The notes beneath the pieces are model-generated. The model searched no databases. It saw only the letters and a program-made list of their open reading frames with translations, and was not told the origin of the DNA. From the NCBI GenBank assembly GCA_013399875.1, contig VXAZ01005702.1:62001-126000 (forward strand): DNA of 64,000 bases, in the 5' to 3' direction. This document shows positions 13,388-24,133 of this stretch, in pieces; position 1 is the first letter of the stretch; each line of letters starts with the position of its first letter. Both the position numbers and the translations under genes were made by a program. This stretch comes from Gymnorhina tibicen. Its lineage: Eukaryota > Chordata > Aves > Passeriformes > Artamidae.

Positions 13388-13629
13388 ACAACAGCCCAGT
13401 CCTGAGGGACTGAGGCCCATCTGTACACTCACTTACAAGGCAGTGGAGAACTGGGGGCACCAGTGATCAGCGCAGACAACTCAGACAACTCAGTGTCGTG
13501 GCAAAGATGAACGTGGGATTTATGGGAATGATGAATCTAACATCATGGTAATGCTTTGTTTACCCACCCCTAAGTCAGCTAAGGATCCCTTGCCAACTTT
13601 TGTACAGGATGTCAGCATGTTTTGAATTA
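13388..13629. other. Unassigned sequence after the integrase relic
   Basis: About 240 bases with no recognisable match. They may belong to the same ERV. A 10-bp direct repeat (cagacaactc twice, near 13475) is the only visible structure. Confidence 0.3.
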
Positions 13630-13757
13630 ACTCAAAACTCAGCTGGACACAGTCCCAGTCAACCTGCTGTAGCTGGTACTTCCTGGGCAGAGGGTTGCAC
13701 TAGACAATCTTCAGACGTCCCTTTCACCTGAACCTGAACTACTATGTGATTTTAAGT
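13630..13757 (+). mobile_element. CR1 3' end, degraded
   Basis: The sequence reads through 'gctggacacagtccc', 'gggcagagggttgcactag' and 'cgtccctttcacctgaacct' to a 'tatgtgatttt' end. This matches the typical CR1 3' UTR order (gggcaggggttggactag, ggtcccttccaacct, attctgtgattct) with many substitutions. Its subfamily differs from the CR1 pieces at 11898-12935. Confidence 0.7.
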
Positions 13758-14659
13758 ACCCAAAGTTATCATTATGTGAAGATATAAAGTTTATCTGTAA
13801 GTAAGTATAAAACTGTTGTTAAAGGAGATGTTAAAAATTATTAATTTTATCTTTTCAGCCTCCCAGGGAAGCAGGGTGAGTGAATCTTGCATCTGTTTAC
13901 AGTAAAATTGTTTAATTTACAATTAAATTACCAAGAATAGCACTGGAAGTAAATTACCGTGAACAACCATTCTGGATTCATTTGTGAAGGTGCCTGCCAG
14001 ACTGTGAATGTTCAGTTACCAGAAGTTAGTCTTGTGGAACCCAATAATGTCTAGTAGCATCATATATCCTGCTAATCAAACATATGCATGGCATCCTTCC
14101 AGGTAGTTTATTCATGAGTCCTGACAATATACATTGACAATATGCATTGAGGCTGACTTCTGTTAGAAGAGAAAGAAAAAAAAATAATTAAAAAATCTGT
14201 ATCATCAAAATCCATGGATCTCTGTTGAAGTGGCATCCTATAAAAAACACATAATGAAGTGATAATTTATTTGTGCCAAGAGGTTAACTTCATAGATTTT
14301 TCCTGTATAGTTTTTAAGTATTCTGCCCATCACATTTCATCTAGGGTAATAGAACTAAAGAGAAGATTTGGGTAGAGTTTTCTATTCTCACTGTGCTGTC
14401 TTAATAAAAGGCCTAAAACCTGTAACATGCATTGCCAAGCCTCGGAAGAAAAAACTACACTTGCTTTCAGAAATGGAGAGAGGGTTTCTCCATAGTATAA
14501 ACCCTTGTAGCTGTTTAGGAGTAGTTCTTTAGTTTAGATAAAGCAATTGAACTAATTAGCACTCTCTGTACTAGGGTATCTGGGATTACCCTTGAAGTTC
14601 AGATTTGTAAAAGCGTTTTACTGAAAAGTCTTTGAACTAGGTTTAGACCAGCCAGCTTT
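13758..14659. other. Unique AT-rich non-coding DNA
   Basis: No gene or repeat is recognised. A pyrimidine tract ending in TTTTCAG at 13852-13858 and a GTGAGTG at 13876 enclose 17 bases that would be an unusually short exon. Nothing else supports it. Confidence 0.5.
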
Positions 14660-15439
14660 TGTGATTTAGCTTTGGCCAACAGCCAAACTTTCATCCATCT
14701 GTTCAGCCACCCATCCCACATCCAGCCTCGAAGGGATGGGGTGGAAAACAAGAAAGAACAGGACTTAGAAAGCTTGTGGGTTGAGATAAAGACAGGGAGA
14801 TGCCTTGCTAATTATCATCACAGGCATAACATATTCGACTTCTGGAAAACTCATTTATTGACAATTAAAAGAAAGTTGCATGGTGAGAGGCAAAGGCAGA
14901 TATGAAAAAATTTCTCTCTCCGCATGCCCCCTGCCCTTGCTGCTGCCCTCTTCATTCTTCAACTTCGCTCCTTCACTCCTGAGCCACGCAATAGGGATGA
15001 AGGATGGGGGACTGTGGTCAGTGCACAACAGCTCCTCTTTGAGGCTCCTTCCTTCTCCTCACACTTTTGACTGCTTCAGCCTGGAACACTCCCAGGTCCA
15101 CAGGGAAGCCCCTGCCCCGCCGGGGTCTCTCCCCGGCCGCAGGGCCATCCCTGCCGGGTCTCTCCCGCCTCCGTCCCCGCTGCCGCTCTCCCCTCGGGGC
15201 TCGCAGGGCTGTTTCCCGCACGGTTCCCTCGCTCAGCCCAGGCTGCCGGGCAGCGTTTTGCCCTCCCTTGCCCAGGCTTTCCCCGGGGCTCTCGCCCGCC
15301 CGCCCGTGGCTGAGGGGCTCAGCCGAGCCCTGTGCTGGGGCCGCTGCAGCCGCTGGCACCGCCCGGGGCCGGGCCCGGCAGCCCCGGCACAGCCCCAGCG
15401 CTGCCGCCGCCGCCGGGGCACCTCGGCCTTTACAGGACA
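14660..15439 (-). mobile_element. ERVL-type LTR with CpG-rich 5' half (copy 1)
   Basis: On the minus strand the element starts with TGTCCTG (complement at 15433-15439) and ends in ...CACA near 14660. The minus-strand polyadenylation signal AATAAA is the complement of 14854-14859. The 3' half matches the copies at 28276-28967 and 49815-50120: shared words include 'gagataaagacagggagat', 'gattcgacttctggaaaa'-like sequence, and 'catttattgacaattaaaag'. The 5' half, 15110-15430, is very GC- and CpG-rich and would be the U3 promoter side. The long open frames on both strands here arise from this GC-rich sequence and have no domain. No matching target-site duplication is visible. Confidence 0.7.
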
Positions 15440-16254
15440 CTGTCCTGAAAGCATTTATTTTACTTTGTGCTCACATGGGTAGTTGTAGGTACATGGAGGG
15501 TTGCACAGCTGTCAATACCTGTACTGTGCTAAACCTCTTTCAGCAGAGCTAAAAAGCTGTTCTTGTTCCGTGAGGTTTACAAGATAATTCTAGACCAGGT
15601 GCAGATAAAAAGGAGAGGAAAAAGGATACCCAGGGTTTATTTATGTAGCATCATTTTGTCTATATTTTGATTTTACTTTTGCTTGGATTTCTTTGGTTTC
15701 TCTAGTTGACCAACAGCTTTCTCTGAAGTGAATGGGATGAGATAGTTTTAACAGGATTGTGCCATGTTTGCTTTTTTTTGACTTTTCTGTCTAAATTGTA
15801 TTTTGGATCTCTTGATAAACAAAATAAGATTATTCTGAAAAGAGGCCTATTTTTTTTTATTTGAGTTCAAGTGGGAAAACCTTTACCAGCTTTAAATTAT
15901 ACCATCCCAGGCAAGAGCCTCTATCTTTAAATGAAGTGCTTATAAAAATTTAAAGTGCTCTTTTAATTTTAAACCAATGTATGCTGAGATGCCCAGAACC
16001 CTGATCACTGCCAAATTTCACTTCCAATAAATTTAAATTGCTTTGTGCAAGACAGAGAGATTTAAAATTATTGGAGTGCTTTAAATTCCATACTGAAGTG
16101 CCCATAAAATTTGAAGTCCTCCAATAATTTGAAATCACTCTGCATGTTGTACTGCAATTTGAGCCTATTTGAAAACAAACGCCCAAGCATCCTATGCTTT
16201 AATTTGCAATGATAAGTAACATTAGAAAATGGCAGCTAAGGATTTACTAGAAAC
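15440..16254. other. Unique AT-rich non-coding DNA
   Basis: Nothing recognisable. The region at 15930-16150 has several near-repeats of 'ttaaattgc / ttaaaattattgga / tttgaagt', probably chance low complexity. Confidence 0.5.
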
Positions 16255-16418
16255 ACTGCCCTGGGAAATGGGTGAGTCACCACCCTGGAGGTTTTTTAAA
16301 AGACATGTAGATGTGACTCTTAGTGTCATGGTTTAGTAATGGACTTGGAAGTGCTGGTTTACATTTCGATTTAATGATCTTAAAGGTCTTTTCCAACCTA
16401 AACAATTCTGTGATTTTA
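16255..16418 (+). mobile_element. CR1 3' end
   Basis: Matches the CR1 3' UTR in order: 'gagtcaccaccctggagg' at 16274, 'catgtagatgtgactcttag' at 16304, 'taatgatcttaaaggtct' at 16371, 'ttccaacctaaacaattctg' at 16391, then the terminal 'tgatttt'. It is 5'-truncated to about 160 bases, as is common for CR1. Inactive. Confidence 0.9.
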
Positions 16419-16803
16419 CACCATTTCTCAGTGAGTTAACTGAAAAAAAAACCAATCAAACAAAATGAGGCAGTATTGAAAGAAGAAAGTCATGCTTCTA
16501 TTTAAGATAATAGAATAGCAACATCATTGTTTTGAGAGAGCTACAGTCATTTTAATCTATTGAGGAGGCTTATTTTAAGACCCACAATAAGACAGGTCAG
16601 TCTTTACATTCTAATCTACTCTCATGTAGTATGTTTCTCATTTCTTTGTGCACCAAGCAAAACACTGTAATATAATAAGTGACAGTTGTCAGTTTAACCT
16701 CAGAGAGTTCATTCAGAGAGTTCATTAGGGTAATTAACTTTTTGTTTATAAGCAAAAAATCATGTAAAATTTTCACTGTAAATATAATAGAAATACTTTA
16801 TAG
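16419..16803. other. Unique AT-rich non-coding DNA
   Basis: No gene or element recognised. It contains a 13-bp perfect direct repeat (cagagagttcatt twice, at about 16701-16726). Confidence 0.5.
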
Positions 16804-16932
16804 CTACTTGGGACGACACCACAGACCCGAGGAAAAATTCAGGAATCTTTTGCCACCGTGGAAGCAATGTTGCATAAGCAAAATCGAAACCTCAGCAGAA
16901 AAAGGAAAATTAGCATCCTTTTAGAGGAACAG
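16804..16932 (+). CDS. Candidate 129-nt internal exon, unidentified gene
   Basis: An AG at 16802-16803 precedes, and CAG|GTAAAA at 16930-16938 follows, a 129-base segment (43 codons, phase 0 at both ends) that is open in one frame. The in-frame triplet immediately upstream is TAG and the third triplet after the donor is TAA, so the open stretch coincides with the proposed exon. Translation begins LLGTTPQTRGKIQESF and ends KRKISILLEEQ: a polar, Lys/Arg/Glu/Gln-rich, helix-prone composition unlike the translated noise elsewhere in the window. Against it, the acceptor has a poor pyrimidine tract, 43 open codons are not rare by chance, and I do not recognise the protein. It could be an exon of a large gene spanning the window, a lost exon, or coincidence. 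Confidence 0.25.
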
Positions 16933-17337
16933 GTAAAATAAGTTTTTTATACAAAAAATGTAATGGGCACTTTTGAGTGTTGCACTTGAGCAAATGTCAG
17001 TTCCATTACATCAGTCGAGGTTAAAGGACCAGTTATTTTTGGCTAGAGAGGGCTAAGAATGTTCCCTTGCCCATGTCCTACTTTAAGGCTAGTTTAGTGT
17101 TCCTGCTAGTGAGATGACAGTTGCCTTTTTCAAACATTTAAGAGACAGTAAGCCTTGTTCCATTGCAAACACAGTTTATTTCATTTGTTGGCCACCTCAG
17201 CAATTATTTGTACCTAGGCTAAGAGACTGAATTTCTGGGATAATGCATAGCCAGACAGGAGACAAAGTACAACTCTTGGCAGTGTAGAGCCATCTATGAC
17301 CCTCATTGCTTCCTTTTCCTCCCTCATGCCTTAACAG

Positions 17338-17381
17338 GCGTGCTGCACAAAGTCCTGAGCTAGATACAAGAATGCACCCAG
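17338..17381 (+). other. Candidate 44-nt microexon with strong splice sites
   Basis: A long pyrimidine tract at about 17304-17332 leads into AACAG (ends 17337). The segment then ends in CCCAG followed by GTAAGTAAG, which matches the vertebrate donor consensus. Splice-site quality is the best I noticed in the window. Only one frame is open (one base, then 14 codons, then one base), and it does not continue the phase-0 frame of the candidate exon at 16804-16932. Joined to that exon it would stop after six codons. It could be a non-coding RNA exon, an alternative exon or chance. Confidence 0.25.
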
Positions 17382-18571
17382 GTAAGTAAGAACACTGGTA
17401 TTTTTTTCAAAGCTGTCACTGTTACTGAGAGAAATGTCAGTTAACTGTGCCCTTTCTTTTGTTCCAGAGTAAATTTTCTACAACTAGGAAAATTCAGCTC
17501 TCAGGGAAGGGCTACTGGCATTTGTTGTTTAAAACTGCCTAAGAACATTTCTATTTAATGAAAGAGAGAAGAAAATTCAGCATTGCCTAAGAGTGAATAA
17601 AGATAACTAAATACACCAAATCTTCCTTTTTTAAAAACTATTTTTCTTAGAAGAGAGATCACATTTATTACTCCCTGCATATAAATTGACTCTTACAGGC
17701 AGCTAAACAACACACAGCTGCTTTCTGACTCCCTCACAGGAATGGAATTACATTTAATCAACTTTAAAAGTGTTTGCTTTAAAGTAAATAAAAGAGTGAG
17801 TATTTTCCTGAACTATACAACATGTTTTCCTAAAACACAAAAGAAGCCTGAAAAACTCATTGCATAAATTTCAGACAAACTGACATACTGAAGGACTTTA
17901 AAAACATTGAACAGGGGAGTGAGTGAAAAAAAAAACAACAAACATCCAAGCCATGGCATGGCATTAAAAATTAGTAAATCCCACAGGTTTTGGATAGGAC
18001 AGAGTGATCATCTCACTGGACATAAGAAGACCAGGGGGAGAGGTCAGAGGAAGGACAGGCTGATTTAAATACTTTGGGGGAAGACTGTGATAATGTCTTG
18101 CATCTTCCCATGAGTTATCTGCTATAAGGCACTGCTGAGGAAAAGCCTTAGACTAGATGTGCCACTGTTGGTCCCACTCTAGCATCATCACCAGTCTTGT
18201 ATCTCTTTTGCCAGTTTTAGTAATTTGTGTCTTTGTGGTGCTTTACTTTTTAAACAGACTTAGTTATCAAAAACTGAGCTTAGAAAACAAGCCCAAGCTT
18301 GAGCTTGTTATGAAAGAGGTATTTCTAAGGACTGTTTGTTCAAATGCTGGTATTTTTTAAAAGTAAGGATAGAAATTAGACTGGTCATGGTTTGGTTGGT
18401 TTGGGGCTTGTTGTTGTTTTGGTTTGTTTTTCTTTATGGCTTTGCTGAGTACATTAACACTCTTGCCATTCTTTATGTTTAGCATGATGCAGCTCAAGGT
18501 GATGAATATAACAAGACAAATAGGCTTTAAAGATGGTCAAAGTTTATTTTGTAACAAATTCTCACCACTTA
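17382..18571. other. Unique AT-rich non-coding DNA
   Basis: No gene, RNA or transposable element recognised. Short T/G-rich patch 'ggtttggttggtttggggc' near 18388. Confidence 0.5.
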
Positions 18572-18629
18572 GAATTATTCTTAAACCTGACATTTTGGTG
18601 GAATTATTCTTAAACCTGACATTTTAGTG
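18572..18629 (+). repeat. 29-bp tandem duplication
   Basis: The 29-base unit at 18572-18600, beginning GAATTATTCTTAAACCTGAC, is repeated immediately at 18601-18629 with a single G-to-A difference. The near-identity suggests a recent slippage or end-joining duplication in otherwise unique DNA. Confidence 0.95.
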
Positions 18630-21133
18630 AACCACACTCACAACAGATTACATCTTCTGTTATCCAAAAATGTCTCAGTGGCTCAATTCCTAGCAGCTAT
18701 CTCCCTGCTTGACTAAGCAATAATTTTATAGTTACTGCAGGTCATACCAGGCTAAAAGCAGTCATTTAGACTTTCCATCACTGAATAAGGATATATGTTC
18801 TTGCAACACTTTATCTGTTCTGTCTAAAGCTGTAGTTAAACTTTGTATAACCTTAAAGTTTCAGATAACTCTAATTATAGGAATTTTTTTTTTTGTACAA
18901 TGGGTGAGAGTTTTATATTGAAATTGCAAAAGTATGATTCATATGATGGCTGCAAATAGCACCACTTGTTGCTAGGTGAAAATCTACACTGGCAAGAGTG
19001 AGAACAAAAAGTTGATGCTTGGCCAAGAGTGACTGTTACTTCTGAACTAATCTAGAGGGAAAGGATAGCTGAGATGAGATTAAATGGAAAAGCAGATAAT
19101 TTCAAACTAACTTCTAATTTGTTTTCTTTGGCACAGGGGAGGTGATGCTTGGTTTGTTCTTTTTAAACAAGCATAATGATTTTTGCAGACAAAACAAATG
19201 TATCTCTCTCCTATCTGGTCAAAAGCACCAGGTACAGCACCACAAGGTGAATCAGTGGAAATAGATAAGAGGAAATTAGTAAAGAGATTGTGAAAAAAGT
19301 ATCCAGTTAACTAAAAGGAGAACAGCTTTCATGTTAACTTCAGCATTGGCTAGATAATGGAATTTTTTTTGTATTTAAGTAGTAAGTAAAATTTTCAGAA
19401 ATGTTGTGACACAAATAGCAAATCATGGATATTCTTAACAGGGAGAATGTTAAAATAACATTCAAGAACGTCTGCTTTCTGAAAACTAGAGCAATCAAAA
19501 TAAATTTTAAAGCTGATAGCAGAAGGTGCTATCATCTTTATCACTGTTATGCATCAGTGTAATTACAGAGACCAGTGTTAATCTAGGAAGTTTACCAGTG
19601 GAAATGGCCAAAGAAGAGAGTTTTGGAGTTCATTGCTGAATGATGTGAAGTGCCAATATATTATGGCTGATAACAACCTTTTCTCAATAGAGAGAAATAC
19701 TAGTGCAATTGAATATGGGTTTAGTAAAACATCCTCTGATATGCTGTGCATAATTCTGACCACTGACTTCAAAATAATTAGAATTCAAACCAAAACAAGT
19801 ACAGGATGACTCAGGAATTTGGGCACCTTATCATAGTGACAAAGACTAGAAGAATATTATTTCTCTTAGAGGATAAAATTGTTCTTTATATCCATATTGA
19901 GGGGTAAAATATCATAGGAGTTGAAAATCTACTTTACTTAAATATATTAACCCAAGAATATCCATATGCCAAAATAATCTTCTTTCTGTGATGAAGATTA
20001 ATTCTTTTTTTACACTGATCTATGGAAACATCTGAATATTTCATTGTGCTAGAACAACACAAAGTCTATAAATATCAACAGTCAAACTCTGTAGTTTTCC
20101 TTACTGTCTTTTATTCATAAGCACTATATCAATTCACAATGTGTAATTAACAAGGTTTTGAGATGAAAGTTCTAAAAATTAAAGAATGGTATATAAAACA
20201 CAAACAAGGAAATACTTAAAATATTTTTCTTTCTTACAAGTTATTTTTACATGAGTAAGTCAGTGCAAAACTTCTAAGAAAATTTCCTTTCACTGTAAAG
20301 TACCATTTTAATCCACAAAAATTGCCAGAGTTTCTCAGTGTAGATGCAATTTTATTTAAAAATTAAGTCACAAAGGAATTTCAATAAAATATTCTGTTTT
20401 GACTATATTGAAAGAATACTTTCCAGCTGTCATTCTTAAAATGTATGTTCAACATAAATGATCAAATGAGAATTTTTTCCCATTTTTTGCTTTTACAAAA
20501 TGGTTTCTGCTACTCTCTACACATTTGTTGCATTCTCATGTCTTGAGAAGGTACTGAGAAAACTAGAAAGGAACTAAGAGAACACAAGCAAATTCAGGAG
20601 GGAATTACAGATAGCTACCAGTAGGAAAATTGAAAGTGACAGACTTGGTGATGAAAACAGAACTAAAAAGGAAAGGGTAAAATGAAGGTGGTCATTGAAG
20701 CTCTCTGAACTTGAGTATTTCAAATTGGACTAATCTGTTCATTTGGGTTCTTATAATCTAGTATTCTGTTTCCACCATAAAGTGGGCATTTAGGAATGTG
20801 CCACCATAGGCAGTTGGATATTTGCAGGGAAATTGAGTATATATATTTGTATAATATAATGGGATCTCCAATTTTAATTTTCGTTTACATCTGTTGAATA
20901 TATTGGAAAGGTTTCTACAAAATTTAGTTGAACAGAGTGACAAAATTCTAAATTTCACTGACACACAGTTATGAATTTCTTTCTGCCACTTTGGAAGTTT
21001 TAGGATTTTGATCTAATTGGTCAGGTTATGGGAAATTTATTGGTTTTGATTTCAGTGAAATTTAGTTAAACTTATTTCAGACAGCATTACTACATAAAAG
21101 GGTGGATTTTCAAGCAAGGTGGGGTGTCATGAC
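18630..21133. other. Unique AT-rich non-coding DNA
   Basis: Nothing recognisable on either strand. Open frames are short and featureless. Confidence 0.55.
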
Positions 21134-23120
21134 CATGAAGAAATTTTTTTCCTAATGTCCAATCTAAACCTCCCCTGTCACAATTTGAAACCATTTCCTC
21201 TTTTAGTTCTGTTTTTAGTTACTTGGGAGAAGACACCAACTCCCACCTCACTACAACCTCTTTGCAGATAGCTCTACAGAGTGATATGGTCTCCTATGAG
21301 CCTCCTTTCCTCCAGCTAGACAACACCAGCTCCCTCAGCCACTTCTCAGACCTGTGCTCCAGACCCTTCACCAGCTCTGTTGCCCTTCTCTGGACATGCG
21401 CCAGCACCTCGAAGTCATTCTTGTAGTGAGGGCCCCAGAACCAAGCACAGGGTTCAAGGTGCACCTGCACTTGGTCCATGTACACGGGGATGATCACTGC
21501 CCTGGTCCTGCTGAGCACACTATTTTTGTCACAAGCCAGGATGTCATTGGTCTTCTTGGCCACTTGGGCACACACTTGGGCTGGCTCATGTTCAGCTGCA
21601 TGTCAACAAGCACCGCCAGGTCCTTTTCCACGAGGCGGCTTTCTAGCCCTTCTTCCCCCAGCCTGTAGTACTGCATGGGATTTTGTAGCCAAAGTGCAGG
21701 ATCAGGCATTTTGTTCAGCCTCCTACAATTGGCTTTGCCCCGTCAATCCAGCCTGTCCAAATTCCTCTGCAGTCTTGCTGACCTCCAACAGGTCAACATT
21801 CCCACCCAACCTGACGTCACCTCTAAACTTGCTGAGAGTGCACCTGATCCCCTCATCCAGATCATAGGTGAAGATATAAGACAGAACCTGCTCCAGTGCT
21901 GAGTCCTGGAGAAGCCCACTCGTGACCGGCAGCCAGCTGGAAGTAGCACCATCCATCAGTACTCTTTGCAGTGGACCATCCAAGCCATTTGTAACCCACT
22001 GAAGAGTACACCCAACCAAGATGGGAACAGCTAGTTTCTCCAGGAGAATGTTGAGGAAGACAATCAAAAACTTTACTAAGATCCAAAGAGACAGCATTCA
22101 CAACCTTGTCAGCTCACTTTATCATAGAAGGAGACCAGGTTAGTCAAGTTTTTTATAAACCCATACTGGCTGGGTCTGATATCCTGGTTGTTCTGCACAT
22201 GATGTGTGATCATACTCAAGACAATCTGCTCCATGATCTTTGCCAGAACAAAGGTCAGGCTGAATGACCAGTAGCTCCCTGGATTCTACATCTGGCTCTT
22301 CTTCTAGATGGGTGTCACATTTGCTAACCTCCAGACATCTGTGACCTCCCCAGTTAACCAGGACTGCTGATAAATGAAGGAGAGTGGCTTGGTGAGCTCT
22401 TCTGCCAGCTCCCTCAGTATCCTTGGATGGATTCCATCTGGCCTCACAGACTTGTGCAAGTTTATGTGGAACAGCAGGCCACTATTTCCTCCTGGATTAT
22501 GGGAACTTCACTCTGCTCCTCATCTCTGTCTTCCAGTCCAGGGGGCTGGGTACCCTGAGGACAACTCAGTCTTGCTATTAAACATTGAGGCAAAAAGGTC
22601 ATTAAGTCCCTCAGCTTCTTTGTCATCCTTTACCGCTCCATTTTCCCCTGCGTCCAGTAAAGAATGGACATTCTCCTTAGCCCTCCTGTTGTTGTTGATA
22701 TATTTGTGAAAACATTTTTGCTGTCTATAATGGCAGTAGCCAGATGAAATTCTAGTTGAGTTTGGGCCCTTCAAATTTTCTCTCTGCATAATCTCATTAC
22801 ATCCTTGCAGTCCTCCTGAGTGGGCTGCTCATTCTTCCAAATCACATAAGTGCTCATTTTTTTCCTGAGTTCCAGACACAACTCTCTCTTCAACCAGGAA
22901 AGCCTTCTCCCTGTGGCTCATCATTTGGCACATGGCGACAGTCTGGTCCTGATTTTTATCCCCTTCCCCTTCAAATCTAGTGTAAAACTCTCACTGTAAA
23001 AGTGTAAAATTGTCTCTGCTAAGTCCTGAGTAAAGATCTTTTTTCCCCTTTGAGACAGCATACACCACCTGTTGCTAGTCCTGGTGTTGTCTAAACCAAC
23101 ATGTGATTAAAAACCCCAAA
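21134..23120 (-). mobile_element. CR1 LINE, long truncated copy with RT-domain remnants
   Basis: About 2 kb of CR1 on the minus strand. Translating the complement in shifting frames gives recognisable reverse-transcriptase pieces: a 'DLSKVFDCLPQHS' segment (about 22040-22080), then 'DLDEGIRCTLSKF' (about 21845) followed by FRGDVRLGG where an active CR1 RT has its F-A-D-D catalytic box. The catalytic aspartates are therefore lost and frames are broken. The terminal 3' UTR of roughly 150 bases is missing at the left end and the 5' part of ORF2 is missing at the right. It faces away from the plus-strand CR1 at 23338. Confidence 0.93.
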
Positions 23121-23337
23121 TATGGACACTAGAATCATCAGAAATACACGTGTCTAACAGGGGAAACAATTGCTTGTTTCAACCTTAAGATGACAGGTGG
23201 AAGAAGATGAAATAGCTGTCCAGCTGCTGCTTGCTTTGAAAGGTAAATATGGATCACTGGAAGTTGGGAAGAGAATATATACAATTTTGAAGAACTTTCA
23301 TTGCCTGTGAACTTTTAGAATTTCGCTTGTGCTTGTG
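23121..23337. other. Short unique spacer between two CR1 copies
   Basis: About 220 AT-rich bases with no match to either CR1. This suggests the two copies are independent insertions, not one inverted element. Confidence 0.5.
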
Positions 23338-24026
23338 TCTGGATGGAATAACACCCCAGTCAAGTACGGATTGGAAGACATGCAACTGGAAAGCAGCCCT
23401 GCTGAAAGGGACCTGGGAGTGCTGGTTGGCAGCAGCTCAGTGTCAGTCAGCAGTGTGTGCCCTGGCAGTCCAGAGGGCAACTCATGTCCTGGGGTGCAAC
23501 AAACCCATCACCACCCCTTCGAAAGAGGAGATTATCCTGCAGTGTTGGTGTGGTCCCACCTTGAGTACTTAGGAAGGATGTGAAGGTCCTTGAATGTGTC
23601 CAGAGGAAGGCAACCAAGCTGGTGAAAGGGATGGAAGGAATGTCTACTGACTAGTGGTTGAGAACTTTGGGCTTGTCTATTTTGGAGAAAAGGAGGATGG
23701 AGGGAGACCTCATTGCTCTCTACAGATACCTGAGGAGGGGTAGGAGAGAGGGATGTGCTGATTTCTTCTCCCTGTTATGCAGTGACAGGGTGCATGTGAA
23801 TAGCTCAAAGCTGCATTAGAGGAGATCTCAGATATTAGGAAACCGAGAGGTTGATCAAACACCAAAACAGTTTTTCTAGAGAGATGGTTGCTGCTCCATT
23901 ACTGTCAGTGTTTAAGAGGCATTTGGACAATGCTTTCAAATATATACTTTAGCTTTTTGTCAGCTCTGAAGTGGTCAGGTAGTTGGACTAGATGATTGTT
24001 GTAGGTTCCTTCCAACTGAAATACTC
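23338..24026 (+). mobile_element. CR1 LINE 3' portion
   Basis: On the plus strand: the end of the RT ORF ('gaaagggacctgggagtgct' near 23405), an internal deletion at about 23570, the 'aaggtccttgaatgtgtcca' block near 23583, 'gacctcattgctctctacag' near 23707, then the 3' UTR ending 'ggtagttggactagatgatt' near 23980 and 'ttccttccaactgaaa' near 24005. The element runs directly into the microsatellite that replaces its terminal octamer repeat. Frameshifted and inactive. Confidence 0.93.
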
Positions 24027-24133
24027 CTATTCTATTCTATTCTATTCTATTCTATTCTATTCTATTCTATTCTATTCTATTCTATTCCATTCCATTCCAT
24101 TCCATTCCATTCCATTCCATTCCATTCCATTCT
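24027..24133 (+). repeat. (CTATT)n-(CCATT)n pentanucleotide microsatellite
   Basis: A pure run of about 12 CTATT units (24027-24086) switches to about 9 CCATT units (24087-24133). It begins exactly where the preceding CR1 should end in its ATTCTRTG-type terminal repeat, so the tract probably grew from the CR1 tail. The two-block pattern implies a single T-to-C change that then spread by slippage. The isoleucine/leucine- and serine-rich frames over it are translated microsatellite. It is likely to be polymorphic in length. Confidence 0.97.

Noticed and set aside
13859..13875. 17-nt segment between TTTTCAG and GTGAGTG
   Set aside because: Splice-like signals are common by chance at this scale, and there is no reading-frame or repeat evidence for such a short exon.
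14880..15552. Long open frames on both strands (up to 200 codons), Pro/Ala/Arg-rich
   Set aside because: They lie in a CpG-rich LTR where stop codons are rare on either strand, and the same block recurs at 28741-28967. No domain or splice context is present.
21223..22789. Cluster of open frames, some resembling reverse transcriptase
   Set aside because: They are pieces of one degraded CR1 LINE on the minus strand with the catalytic box altered and frames broken. Not a functional gene.
24027..24133. Regular repeat considered as a CRISPR-like or satellite array
   Set aside because: No spacers; a simple pentanucleotide tract at a CR1 end in a vertebrate genome.
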